This document shows positions 1 to 7,523 of a DNA stretch of 9,592 nt, piece after piece (position 1 is the stretch's first letter; each line of letters begins with the position of its first letter). Origin of the DNA: Bacteroidales bacterium (GTDB lineage Bacteria; Bacteroidota; Bacteroidia; Bacteroidales; Dysgonomonadaceae); NCBI GenBank assembly GCA_012728155.1, contig JAAYFR010000340.1, forward strand, positions 1 to 9,592, given 5' to 3'. Both the position numbers and the translations under genes were made by a program. The notes below the pieces were generated by a model, which had not been told where the DNA came from, did not search any database, and worked only from the letters and a program-made list of their open reading frames with translations.

Positions 1-447
1 CGCCCCGGCACTTACAGTGAAATTATCAAAATTATCGATAATGAGGGTAATGTTGATTATGATTTCATGAGAGTAGACGTCTTTCCCGTTGCCCAGGCTG
101 ATTCAGACAGGGTGATTGCCCGTTCAAATCCCAGAGTGCACGCCGCATATTACCCCACCTTCAACATTAAACCGGGAGCTCCGGTCCTATTCCGCTCAAG
201 AGGATTCGACTTTCCGGAAGAGGGGGGAGTGGACATATATGATTTTGGTGATGGTTCACCTAAAATAGAGGTGCCTTCCAATATTGATCCAAGCCAGCAC
301 GCTGCAAATGGCTATGGTACAATTATTCATCATTATAAAAAGCCAGGCAATTATATTGTGCGGGTTGACCGTGTGGATGAAAAAACGGGAAATACGGCAT
401 CACAACATCTGCATGTCATTGTAAACCCCGTGATCAGCACCCCTTAA
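1..447 (+). CDS. PKD-domain protein, C-terminal end (5' truncated by window)
   Basis: The frame is open from base 1 to the TAA at 445-447, giving 148 visible residues; the true start lies upstream. Visible residues 1-28 look like the last strands of one PKD (immunoglobulin-like) domain, with the pattern PGTYSEIIKIIDNEGNVDYD. Residues 55-142 form a second PKD-like unit with the hallmark DFGDGS at 81-86 and HHYKKPGNYIVRV at 110-122. PKD domains are extracellular beta-sandwich modules that usually act as spacers or carbohydrate/protein-binding appendages of secreted enzymes. The catalytic or anchoring part of this protein is not visible, so its function cannot be named. It ends 39 bp before the deacetylase gene on the same strand, so it is probably co-transcribed with it. 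An internal ATG at 67 is not a plausible start because the PKD fold continues upstream of it. Confidence 0.8.
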   Translation, partial: RPGTYSEIIKIIDNEGNVDYDFMRVDVFPVAQADSDRVIARSNPRVHAAYYPTFNIKPGAPVLFRSRGFDFPEEGGVDIYDFGDGSPKIEVPSNIDPSQHAANGYGTIIHHYKKPGNYIVRVDRVDEKTGNTASQHLHVIVNPVISTP

Positions 448-486
448 AAAGTGAACTAAGAAAGTAGAATAATAACTTAATCATCT

Positions 487-1368
487 ATGAAATACTTACT
501 TGCCTTTGTTGTTCTTATTTTTTGTCATGATTATAGTTATGGTCAAAACGATAAGATTAAGCAGGAGGATGCCATTAACGTGGTTGTAATTGGAGCCCAT
601 CCTGATGATGCGGATATCAAAGCGGGGGGAACAGCCATTCAATTTGCCAAAATGGGGCATAACGTACTTTTCGTGTCGTTGACAAACGGAGATGCGGGAC
701 ATCAATCAATGGGTGGGGGAGCACTTGCGAAACGGCGAAGAGAAGAGGCGAAAGAGGCTGGAGAACGTTTTGGCGTATCTTATACAGTTCTGGAGAATCA
801 TGACGGCGAATTGATGGCAACACTCGATCTGAGAAAAGAGGTTATCCGCCTGATCAGACGATGGAATGCCGACATCGTAATAAGCCATAGGCCCAACGAC
901 TATCATCCCGACCACAGGAATGCCGCTATTCTCGTTCAGGACGCGGCTTATATGGTTATTGTGCCAAATGTGGTTTCCGACACGCCCCCATTAAAGAAAA
1001 ATCCTCTTTTCCTTTATGCGCAGGACAACTTCCAGAAACCCTATCCCTTTCGACCGGATATCGCCATTGATATTTCAGATGTCCTGGATCAAAAGATATT
1101 TGCCATGGCTGCCCATGAATCTCAATTTTTTGAATGGCTCCCTTGGACAAATTCAATTGAAGCACCCGCGGACAAGGAGGAAAGAATTGAATGGCTCAAA
1201 ATTTCCCGGGCAGTACCTATCACTCCTCCTGTGAGGGAATCGCTTGTCAAATGGTATGGAAAAGAAAAGGCCAGTGCCGCAACTGCTGCAGAGTCATTCG
1301 AAATTTGCGAGTATGGGAAAAAACCGACGGAAGAGGAAATAAGAAAATTATTTCCCATGTTGCAATAA
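487..1368 (+). CDS. Secreted PIG-L/LmbE-family deacetylase
   Basis: This encodes 293 residues. The first 20 form a signal peptide (MKYLLAFVVLIF..., probable cleavage around YSYG/Q), so the enzyme acts outside the cytoplasm. The PIG-L fold starts at about residue 30. The zinc-binding AHPDD is at 37-41 followed by ADIKAGG. The second metal motif HPDH is at 140-143 in SHRPNDYHPDHRNA. AHPDD and HPDH are the family signature. Known PIG-L enzymes remove N-acetyl groups from GlcNAc-type sugars (GlcNAc-PI, GlcNAc-inositol, bacillithiol precursor); the substrate here is not known. The ATG at 487 is chosen because it directly precedes the signal peptide; there is no clear ribosome binding site, which is usual in Bacteroidota. 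Neighbours on the same strand are a PKD protein upstream and a DUF1080 protein and a Gfo/Idh oxidoreductase downstream, which suggests sugar-derivative catabolism. Confidence 0.9.
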   Translation: MKYLLAFVVLIFCHDYSYGQNDKIKQEDAINVVVIGAHPDDADIKAGGTAIQFAKMGHNVLFVSLTNGDAGHQSMGGGALAKRRREEAKEAGERFGVSYTVLENHDGELMATLDLRKEVIRLIRRWNADIVISHRPNDYHPDHRNAAILVQDAAYMVIVPNVVSDTPPLKKNPLFLYAQDNFQKPYPFRPDIAIDISDVLDQKIFAMAAHESQFFEWLPWTNSIEAPADKEERIEWLKISRAVPITPPVRESLVKWYGKEKASAATAAESFEICEYGKKPTEEEIRKLFPMLQ

Positions 1369-1447
1369 CGCCATATTGGCTATCGTTGACAGCAATCGGT
1401 TGATGGAGAATCCTTTCTATTGTCACACTTTCTCTTTATCATTCATT

Positions 1448-2221
1448 ATGAATCAGCATCGTTCAAAAAGTTTTTTTGTCTCACTCCTTCTTTTGCCAAT
1501 ATCGGCTGTTGCTATCGCCCAGGAATCTGTTCCTGCATCAGGAAAAACAACAACAGAGCAGCCAGCGGAGATTTGGAAGCCACAACCAAGAGAAGTTACC
1601 CCAGGAAAAAATTGCTGCGACCAACCTGTAACAGCTCCGTCGGACGCTATAATTTTGTTTGACGGAAAAGATTTGTCGCAGTGGGAAAGTGTCAATGGAG
1701 GAGAGGCAAAATGGCCTGTGGCGGACGGCATTGTCACCGTAAATAAAAAAATGGGGAATATCTGCACAAAAGATAGTTTTCGGAATTTTCAGTTGCATAT
1801 CGAATGGAAAATACCCGTGGAGGTACAAAACGGCACTCATACCCAACATCGGGGTAATAGCGGCATTTTCCTGCAGGGTAGGTATGAGATCCAGATTCTG
1901 GACAGTTATCGGCATGCTACCTATATTGACGGGCAGGCGGGAAGTATTTATAAACAATATCCCCCTTTGGTCAATGCCATGAATCCACCCGGCGAATGGA
2001 ACCTGTACGATATCATCTATACGGCCCCCACCTTCACCGAAGATGGAAATTTCCTGACCTACCCCACAGTTACGGTGCTTCATAATGGGGTATTAATTCA
2101 AAATCATTCCATCATCAATGGTAAGACTAAACATGGCGACGGACCGATCATCTTACAGGCACATCGTGACAAAACTACCTCCGAGGTCAGTTTTAGAAAT
2201 ATTTGGATCAGGGAATTGTAG
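1448..2221 (+). CDS. Secreted DUF1080 protein (3-keto-disaccharide hydrolase type)
   Basis: The start is placed at ATG 1448 (257 aa) because it opens a clean signal peptide, MNQHRSKSFFVSLLLLPISA..AIAQ, with cleavage near residue 25. The frame extends upstream to a TTG at 1376 and an ATG at 1403, but those additions are not signal-like. The DUF1080 beta-sandwich covers about 66-257. Its hallmarks are LFDGKDLSQW (70-79), RGNSGIFLQGRYEIQILDS (135-153), GEWNLYDIIY (182-191), GPIILQAH (232-239) and the terminal FRNIWIREL. Some characterised members hydrolyse 3-keto-glycosides made by a partner oxidoreductase, and a Gfo/Idh gene lies 101 bp downstream. Oddities are a linker with adjacent cysteines (KNCC, 54-57) and a longer segment, RDKTTSEVS, between the GPIILQ motif and FRN, where I recall most relatives having a short HGNPVR-type loop. 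The family call is firm; the substrate is unknown. Confidence 0.9.
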   Translation: MNQHRSKSFFVSLLLLPISAVAIAQESVPASGKTTTEQPAEIWKPQPREVTPGKNCCDQPVTAPSDAIILFDGKDLSQWESVNGGEAKWPVADGIVTVNKKMGNICTKDSFRNFQLHIEWKIPVEVQNGTHTQHRGNSGIFLQGRYEIQILDSYRHATYIDGQAGSIYKQYPPLVNAMNPPGEWNLYDIIYTAPTFTEDGNFLTYPTVTVLHNGVLIQNHSIINGKTKHGDGPIILQAHRDKTTSEVSFRNIWIREL

Positions 2222-2322
2222 AAAGATAATGGGTGCTCATACGGTGGGTACATGAAAGAGCAGATCGATCAAAATGCTCGATTGGGAAGTTTGATTACTT
2301 TTAATTTTAAATTTGGACAAGA

Positions 2323-3636
2323 ATGGCTATTAACAGGAGAGATTTTATTAAATCATCGTCGGTGTTGGCTGCCGGGATGGCAACAGTTCCGATGTTTGCT
2401 AATTCATCACTTGGGCATCTATCTGCTAATGACACAATCAATGTAGCACTGATCGGATGTAGAAGGGGGTGGAGTGTTTTGTTGAAATTTTTCTCACATA
2501 AAAACGTGCGCTGTCTTGCGTTGTGTGACGTCAAACAGGATCTTTTGGCGGAGAAGGCGGCATATATTGCGGAGAAATATGGCAAAAAGCCCGATCTATA
2601 TACCGATTATCGTAGGGTGCTGGAACGGAAAGAGATCGATATCGTGATTATCGCCACACCGGATCATTGGCACTGTTTGCAGTTTGTTGACTCTTGCAGG
2701 GCGGGAAAAGATATTTATCTAGAGAAGCCAATCGCCAACAGTATCGCCGAATGTGAGATAATGGTCGATGTGGCGAAAAAAAGTAATGTCATCGTACAAG
2801 TAGGGCAACAACAACGAAGCGATACACTTTGGATTGAAGCAATGGATTATTTGAAATCGGGGACATTGGGCCGCATCGGAAGAATACACGCATGGGCAAA
2901 TTTCAGTTATGGGGCTATGCGCCCTCCTGTACCTGACTCACCTGCACCAGAAACCCTGGATTACGATATGTGGTTAGGGCCCGCCCCGAAGATGCCTTTC
3001 AACCAACGCCGTTTCGGTTGGCGTATGTTTTGGGACTATGGTGGTGGACTAATGACCGACTGGGGGGTTCATTTGCTGGATATGGGGTTGTGGGCAATGG
3101 ACATCAAAACCACACCTTTACAAACTTTGGCAGCAGGAGGGAAATTTCTACATCCTGAAGGAGCCCATGAAACCTTCGACACGCTGAATATTACCTACCA
3201 GTTCAAGGATTTTGTGATGACGTGGGAAAATAATGGCGGAGTTGACACAGGACCATACGGTAAAAATTATGGCGTTCTGTTCCGGGGTACCAACGGCAGC
3301 TTGGTCGCCGATCGCCAGAGTTGGAAAATTTATCCCGAAGGAGAGAAAATACCGGTCGTTGAAGTGGCTTCCGACCAACGGGATTTGCAAAATCATGTCG
3401 ATAATTTTCTCCATTGCGTCAAAAACCGCAATCCGGAGACCGCATGCACCATTGAGAACGGCAGCCTTTGCGCCAAATATGCCCATCTGGGGAATATCGG
3501 GGCACGCATGGGAGGGGGAGCTTTGATTTATGATGAACAGACGAGAAAATTCAATATAGCTGAAGCAGATAAGTACCTGAAACCGGACTACCGAAAGCCT
3601 TGGCTATTTCCCACTGAAAGTAGTGCTGTCTTGTAA
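2323..3636 (+). CDS. Tat-exported Gfo/Idh/MocA-family oxidoreductase
   Basis: This encodes 437 residues. The N-terminus MAINRRDFIKSSSVLAAG carries a twin-arginine signal (R5-R6), implying folding with NAD(P) before export to the periplasm. The Rossmann domain starts at about 39 with INVALIGC. A CDV at 68-70 ends the second strand, followed by IIATPDHWHC (109-118) and the EKP triad at 134-136, whose lysine is the usual catalytic or cofactor-contacting residue. The C-terminal Gfo/Idh domain includes YGGGLMTDWGVHLLDMG (239-255), with H250 in the usual active-site position. Family members oxidise or reduce sugar hydroxyls, often at C3. Next to a DUF1080 protein, a glycoside 3-dehydrogenase role is plausible but inferred. 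The dinucleotide loop reads GCRRG (45-49), shorter than the common GxGxxG form. The C-terminus is complete, or almost so; its last residues lie beside the rearrangement point in the convergent M14 gene. Confidence 0.9.
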   Translation: MAINRRDFIKSSSVLAAGMATVPMFANSSLGHLSANDTINVALIGCRRGWSVLLKFFSHKNVRCLALCDVKQDLLAEKAAYIAEKYGKKPDLYTDYRRVLERKEIDIVIIATPDHWHCLQFVDSCRAGKDIYLEKPIANSIAECEIMVDVAKKSNVIVQVGQQQRSDTLWIEAMDYLKSGTLGRIGRIHAWANFSYGAMRPPVPDSPAPETLDYDMWLGPAPKMPFNQRRFGWRMFWDYGGGLMTDWGVHLLDMGLWAMDIKTTPLQTLAAGGKFLHPEGAHETFDTLNITYQFKDFVMTWENNGGVDTGPYGKNYGVLFRGTNGSLVADRQSWKIYPEGEKIPVVEVASDQRDLQNHVDNFLHCVKNRNPETACTIENGSLCAKYAHLGNIGARMGGGALIYDEQTRKFNIAEADKYLKPDYRKPWLFPTESSAVL

Positions 3637-4725
3637 CCCTATTTTAGTCGACGCCACTATCCGGGGCAGTACCGGATTTGGCGTAATACTCTTAGGGACA
3701 AGCCTTTCTTTCACCAAAGAGACCTCGTGACCACTGGGATGTCCTATTATCTCTGTCAGAATTCCAATAATATTGTGGAAGTAGCAGGAGGTTCTAAGCC
3801 CTCCGTTATACCATGCCGAAAATGGAGAACCGTCACGCTGGGTATAACCCGGTTTACCCTCTCGGTTTAATCTGTTTTGCATTGCAGCACCAACTGCATC
3901 GATACTGGTAACCAGAAGTGGGTCGAAGACATAGTTAAAAGGATCGCGATAAGGGGCGCCGGCAAGCACAATACCTTTAAGCGATCCACTCTGATGGTGG
4001 TTATATACAATCTGAGGTATCCAGTCATGAAACATAATATGCACCATATTCTCTGTCTCCTTCATTGCAAACATAAAGAAGTCTCGGTTATTGTCATGCC
4101 CCACATACTTATGGTACATTTTTGGAAGCGGCGTCCAAGTGCGTTTCTCAGGAACCGGATTGGCCATATATAAATCACCAACCAGCTCATGCCCATCAGG
4201 ATTGGCATGCACCAGCAATACCACCACCTTATCCAGAATTTCGAGCGTCTCTCTATCCTCTCTGCTGGCCAGCTGGTATGCGGTCTCAATCAGTTGATGA
4301 ATCGAGACGGTCTCCGTTGAGTGAATTCCCCCATCTATCCACACCACCGCCTTCCCCTCTCTTGAGAGATTCAAAGCCTCTTCCTGATCAATTTCGGCTC
4401 TCGCCATCGTTTGCGATATAGTTCTATACTCCTCAAGATTAGCCAGATTCTCGGGTGAGGAGACAATCAACATATACTGTCTACGTCCCTCTTCAGTCTC
4501 ACCTATATCTACCATCTTAACCCTTGGAGAGTTCTCTGCAAGCTTTTTAAAGTATTGCTCACTATCGCGGTAGTTGGTCAGGCAGTAATCATCACCTATA
4601 TTAAACCCCCAATGTTCTTTTGGTGTAGGCACTCTCTGCGCGGAGAGAGTAAAATTGATCAATGGGAGCAATAGAACCACCCATAAATAGGCCCTCTCAA
4701 CTATTCTTCTCTTTCTCTTTATCAT
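3604..4725 (-). CDS. M14-family metallopeptidase, C-terminally truncated
   Basis: The ATG at 4725 gives 373 aa beginning MIKRKRRIVERA and a hydrophobic signal segment ending in SAQ; a GTG at 4749 would add 8 residues. Numbered from the GTG, the zinc motif HSTE is at 143-146, the DNNRDF motif at 219-224, the third ligand lies in YNHHQSG (249-255) and the catalytic Glu is in ILTEIIG (E333). So the carboxypeptidase-type catalytic domain is intact. Homologues I recall from Bacteroidota continue after ...PNPVAPQ with a conserved WHFRQSIDYS stretch and several hundred more residues. Here the frame leaves the family pattern at PNPVLPR (about residue 363) and ends after 18 unrelated codons, the last 11 of them antisense to the end of the Gfo/Idh gene. 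This is probably a broken gene. AGGAG abuts the ATG with no spacing, so it is a poor Shine-Dalgarno site. Confidence 0.8.
   Translation of the reverse strand: MIKRKRRIVERAYLWVVLLLPLINFTLSAQRVPTPKEHWGFNIGDDYCLTNYRDSEQYFKKLAENSPRVKMVDIGETEEGRRQYMLIVSSPENLANLEEYRTISQTMARAEIDQEEALNLSREGKAVVWIDGGIHSTETVSIHQLIETAYQLASREDRETLEILDKVVVLLVHANPDGHELVGDLYMANPVPEKRTWTPLPKMYHKYVGHDNNRDFFMFAMKETENMVHIMFHDWIPQIVYNHHQSGSLKGIVLAGAPYRDPFNYVFDPLLVTSIDAVGAAMQNRLNREGKPGYTQRDGSPFSAWYNGGLRTSCYFHNIIGILTEIIGHPSGHEVSLVKERLVPKSITPNPVLPRIVASTKIGLQDSTTFSGK
3659..3677. repeat. 6-bp inverted repeat at the M14 breakpoint
   Basis: ATCCGG (3659-3664) and CCGGAT (3672-3677) are perfect inverted arms around a 7-base spacer. The repeat straddles the codons where the M14 frame leaves its family pattern. 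It has no following T run, so it is a weak terminator candidate for either convergent gene. It may be a chance palindrome or a scar of the rearrangement. Confidence 0.3.
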
Positions 4726-4801
4726 CTCCTTTTTTTCTCTTTTCCTCACAATATCAACATTCAGGGGGATTGTTTCTTAAGATATTGACAACCAACAGCT
4801 C

Positions 4802-4829
4802 AAAAAAAAGCAGGGGAGGAAACCCCTGC
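4802..4829 (-). terminator. Rho-independent terminator after the SGNH-like gene
   Basis: On the - strand, GCAGGGG, loop TTTCCT and CCCCTGC form a perfect 7-bp GC-rich stem followed directly by eight T residues. It starts 19 bp past the stop codon of the SGNH-like gene. It ends the right-hand - strand cluster and separates it from the truncated M14 gene, which would need its own promoter. Confidence 0.9.
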
Positions 4830-4848
4830 AGATTGAACGGTCTAAAAT

Positions 4849-5646
4849 TTACTCGCCACCCCCTCCTTTTATTGGGAAAATACGACGCATCGTATCAGCA
4901 AATATTGCCCCCATACGTTGTTGAATATACTGGTCAGTACCTCTCTCGGGATGCCATCCGTAGGTCACCCCGTCGATCTCCTGTGTATCTTTTGAGAGGA
5001 GTCGGCTTATCGGTTCCTTCGTAACAGGATGTCGCACCTCTTTTGAGAAGCCTATATATTTATCAAACTCAACCAGCGGTAATCCCCATTTTTGGGCCAA
5101 CATTCTCACACTGCCATTATAGGTCTCTCTGGCATCATGCCAATCGGTACATAACACAATAACTGGCGGCTTCCCGCTTCTGCTGTTATAATATTTGGAA
5201 TTCTCATTAAACTTGAGATTGTAACAATCAGTATAGAACCGCTTTATAACATAGTCGAAAGCAGCGGCATAGTTCTCCTTATTAAGAGGGGTCTCATAGT
5301 CGCTGTACTCCTCCTTCAACTGAGACTCATCAAACACATCCCTGTTGTGAACCTGCATAATGACCAACGCATCTATATCGTCGAGCTCTTCCGTTGTGTA
5401 GAGGGTGCCGTCGATGATACGGTTTGCGGTGTGGGCAATTGCTTCACTCCCTTTTGCCCGGTTAAGCGCCGTTACATTTAATATATCACAGCCAACCTCA
5501 AACCAGCCGTTTGTTGGCGATGCAAAAGATGCTCCGGAGAGCAAAAAGGTAAATTGCTTTTTCTCAGCTTCCTGCGCAGACAGAGAGAGGCTGAAAAACA
5601 GAGAGGCAATCACCAAGCTGACATAAATAATTTTTCCTTTTCTCAT
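4849..5646 (-). CDS. Secreted SGNH-hydrolase-like protein (DUF5040 type)
   Basis: This encodes 265 residues with a signal peptide (MRKGKIIYVSLVIASLFFSLSLSA, cleavage before Q25). The mature part resembles the SGNH/GDSL-like DUF5040 group of Bacteroidota as I recall it. LLSGASFA (35-42) gives a block-I-like serine S40, G66 in NRAKGSEAI resembles block II, N101 in MQVHNRD resembles block III, and H232 in GVTYGWHPERG resembles block V. The Asp normally three residues before the block V His is Tyr229, so a classic Ser-Asp-His triad is not evident. SGNH enzymes are esterases, often removing O-acetyl groups from sugars; the substrate is unknown here. It lies 76 bp downstream of the DUF4091 gene with no terminator between them and is followed by a strong terminator, so it is probably the last gene of that operon. 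The glycine-rich tail GGGGE ends the protein. Confidence 0.7.
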   Translation of the reverse strand: MRKGKIIYVSLVIASLFFSLSLSAQEAEKKQFTFLLSGASFASPTNGWFEVGCDILNVTALNRAKGSEAIAHTANRIIDGTLYTTEELDDIDALVIMQVHNRDVFDESQLKEEYSDYETPLNKENYAAAFDYVIKRFYTDCYNLKFNENSKYYNSRSGKPPVIVLCTDWHDARETYNGSVRMLAQKWGLPLVEFDKYIGFSKEVRHPVTKEPISRLLSKDTQEIDGVTYGWHPERGTDQYIQQRMGAIFADTMRRIFPIKGGGGE

Positions 5647-5658
5647 AATATTTTTTTA
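5647..5658 (-). promoter_or_regulatory. A-rich translation leader of the SGNH-like gene
   Basis: The - strand reads TAAAAAAATATT immediately before the ATG at 5646. Nearly the same leader precedes the ATG at 8900 of the ceramidase-like gene. A/T-rich, unstructured sequence upstream of the start is known to favour translation in Bacteroidota, which rarely use Shine-Dalgarno pairing. No ribosome binding site of the GGAGG type is present. Confidence 0.4.
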
Positions 5659-5722
5659 TTGAAACAATTCAACACTGACCGTTATTTCTTCTGTGAGGCA
5701 ATAATTTGCAATCTACTTCCTA

Positions 5723-7462
5723 TCATTGGGCCAGAAAATCGAGCATCTGTTTACGCACCTCTCTAAAATAGGTGACACTGTTGTCGTAGCTGTTCATCTC
5801 AAGGATGATGCTGCTCACAATTCTGTTGGCTCTGGCGGGGTCCTTAGCTTCAACCATTTTCAACAACTGATAATCATCAATTCCATCCCTCATAGTTTCA
5901 AACCTTATCGAGCTATATAGCTTTCTGTATCCCGGGTAAATGATACAAATATCTCCGGCAGGAAGCCTTCCACTGTCACGTGAGCCATCGACATACAATT
6001 GATTTTTTACCCAATAATTTAGTCCCCAGTGCAGATATCCGGTAGCATCATATTTATAGTTAATCCAGTGTAGATATCTGGTCTGAATAAGCGGAAGCTC
6101 GATAAAACGATTTGCATAATTATTCTGCGGACCTACACAAGTATAAAACCAGACCTCATTCCCCTTTTCCTTCAGCTCTCTGTAGAAGTTGTAATCTTTA
6201 TGGAACACCCCAAGCTCAGGCACCCATACATCTATTGTTCCATCAAGCTCTTTAGATGTCAGCACCGCCTCAAAAATCTTTACTCCGGGAAGATGTTTCT
6301 TCAAATAGCTGCTAATCTTACTGTAAGACTCCACATTCTCCTTTGCGGCAGTTGGTTCATCTGCAATATGCTGCATATATCTATCTAACCAACCTCTCTT
6401 TTCGAGATGCTCTCTGAAGGCAGGTAAGAACTGATTCAAGAAGTTATCGGTTCGCTCATCATCAATTGGCAGCATTACAAACCTAAGACCATTCTCCACC
6501 TTGAGCGGATTGATACCGCTCTTCATCTTTCTTGTCTCCTCACTGTCGGGAAGTGGCAGCTCCAGGTAGAAGGGGGAATTCCATCCTGCGGATCGCCACG
6601 CCAGATGGCCACCCTCTATCCGTTCCAAAGGAGCATACCGATCAAAAATCTCCACCTCCCTGTCAAATCTTGAGAAATCGAAGCTATATTCTCCCTCCTT
6701 ATAACTATATTGAGTAAGCCAGACGGGAAATATCCTATGCACATTCTGTCGATGCGACACCATCATCTCGGCATGCATCTCAACCAGCTCCCAATAAAGA
6801 TCAGAATACTGCTCTACAGGTTGGTTATTATTAAGTCTGGAGAGAGAAGCGGCATTAAAATGTGACGACCAGTTGGTCACCAGTAAAGGTGATTTCTCCT
6901 CCAAGGTTATAGGGTAAACCCGAATATAAAACTCTCTCTTCCATTTCTTAGTAGAGAATCCGCTCTTCCCCTTAATAATCACCTCTCCTCTGTAGAGCCC
7001 AGGTTCGGTATCTCGATCGATAGGTATGGAAACCCAGAGAGGTTGTACTTCTCCCGGTTTTACCGAAAATAGTGAATCATCAATAATGGGATCGGGAAAA
7101 TAATCAGAGGCCGACCTGATTATCTCTCTCGAAGGGCTCAGGTATGATCTACCCACTCTTACATACCCTACCCAGCCTGCTTCCGCTCCCGAGATAGAGT
7201 GAGCCCCCTCTTCTGACACCACCTTTGACACTTCCGCCTTCAGGTCGGTAAGCGCTTCATGCGCCTGAAGCACTATCTGAAGCGAGGTCACCTCACCTCG
7301 CACCGCCAAAATGGTATCCGGTTCATCTACAAAATAGGTTCGCTCTTTCAGAACCTTATAGAGGGGATCGATCTGATAAAGTGTGGCGCTCTCTCTACTA
7401 CTACATGAGAAGAGCACTGCGGCAAAAGCCGTTAAGAGTGCTAAATTGAAACTATTTTTCAT
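5723..7462 (-). CDS. GH123/DUF4091-type glycoside hydrolase lipoprotein
   Basis: This encodes 579 residues. Residues 1-20 form a lipoprotein signal with lipobox LFSC (acylated C20), so the product is membrane-anchored and possibly surface exposed. An N-terminal beta-sandwich region (about 30-190) includes the VRGEVTSLQIVLQA pattern (54-67) and EPGLYRGEVIIKG (153-165). The (beta/alpha)8 DUF4091 region follows, with HIADEP at 365-370, then YLHWGLNYW and the C-terminal RDGIDDYQLLK. In characterised GH123 beta-N-acetylgalactosaminidases an adjacent Asp-Glu pair is catalytic; D368-E369 fits. Length matches GH123 enzymes. Known members release terminal beta-GalNAc, including from glycosphingolipids, but many DUF4091 proteins are uncharacterised, so GalNAc specificity is only likely. 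It is 61 bp downstream of the ceramidase-like gene and 76 bp upstream of the SGNH-like gene on the same strand, probably one operon. The ATG at 7462 opens directly on the lipoprotein signal. Confidence 0.85.
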   Translation of the reverse strand: MKNSFNLALLTAFAAVLFSCSSRESATLYQIDPLYKVLKERTYFVDEPDTILAVRGEVTSLQIVLQAHEALTDLKAEVSKVVSEEGAHSISGAEAGWVGYVRVGRSYLSPSREIIRSASDYFPDPIIDDSLFSVKPGEVQPLWVSIPIDRDTEPGLYRGEVIIKGKSGFSTKKWKREFYIRVYPITLEEKSPLLVTNWSSHFNAASLSRLNNNQPVEQYSDLYWELVEMHAEMMVSHRQNVHRIFPVWLTQYSYKEGEYSFDFSRFDREVEIFDRYAPLERIEGGHLAWRSAGWNSPFYLELPLPDSEETRKMKSGINPLKVENGLRFVMLPIDDERTDNFLNQFLPAFREHLEKRGWLDRYMQHIADEPTAAKENVESYSKISSYLKKHLPGVKIFEAVLTSKELDGTIDVWVPELGVFHKDYNFYRELKEKGNEVWFYTCVGPQNNYANRFIELPLIQTRYLHWINYKYDATGYLHWGLNYWVKNQLYVDGSRDSGRLPAGDICIIYPGYRKLYSSIRFETMRDGIDDYQLLKMVEAKDPARANRIVSSIILEMNSYDNSVTYFREVRKQMLDFLAQ

Positions 7463-7503
7463 AACTCATATTGCCGCACCATACAACGATACGGCAAAAA
7501 AAC

Positions 7504-7511
7504 CAAATTTA
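7504..7511 (-). promoter_or_regulatory. Possible -7 promoter element before the DUF4091 gene
   Basis: The - strand reads TAAATTTG, matching the Bacteroidota -7 consensus TAnnTTTG, 41 bases upstream of the ATG at 7462. No TTTG is found at the matching -33 distance. It could give the DUF4091 gene an internal promoter; a chance match in A/T-rich DNA is equally possible. Confidence 0.25.
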
Positions 7512-7523
7512 TAATTGTTTGTC

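Noticed and set aside
1376..1447. Upstream TTG/ATG starts for the DUF1080 protein
   Set aside because: They add residues unlike a signal peptide, while the ATG at 1448 opens directly on one.
2308..2315. TAAATTTG resembling a -7 promoter element just before the Gfo/Idh gene
   Set aside because: It lies only 7 bases before the ATG, which would force an almost leaderless transcript, and the nearest TTTG (2290-2293) is too close for a -33 box.
7471..7497. TTGCCG...CGGCAA hairpin next to an A/T run, as a terminator for the ceramidase-like gene
   Set aside because: On the - strand the T run comes before the stem, not after it, and the loop is 15 bases, so it does not fit an intrinsic terminator for that gene.
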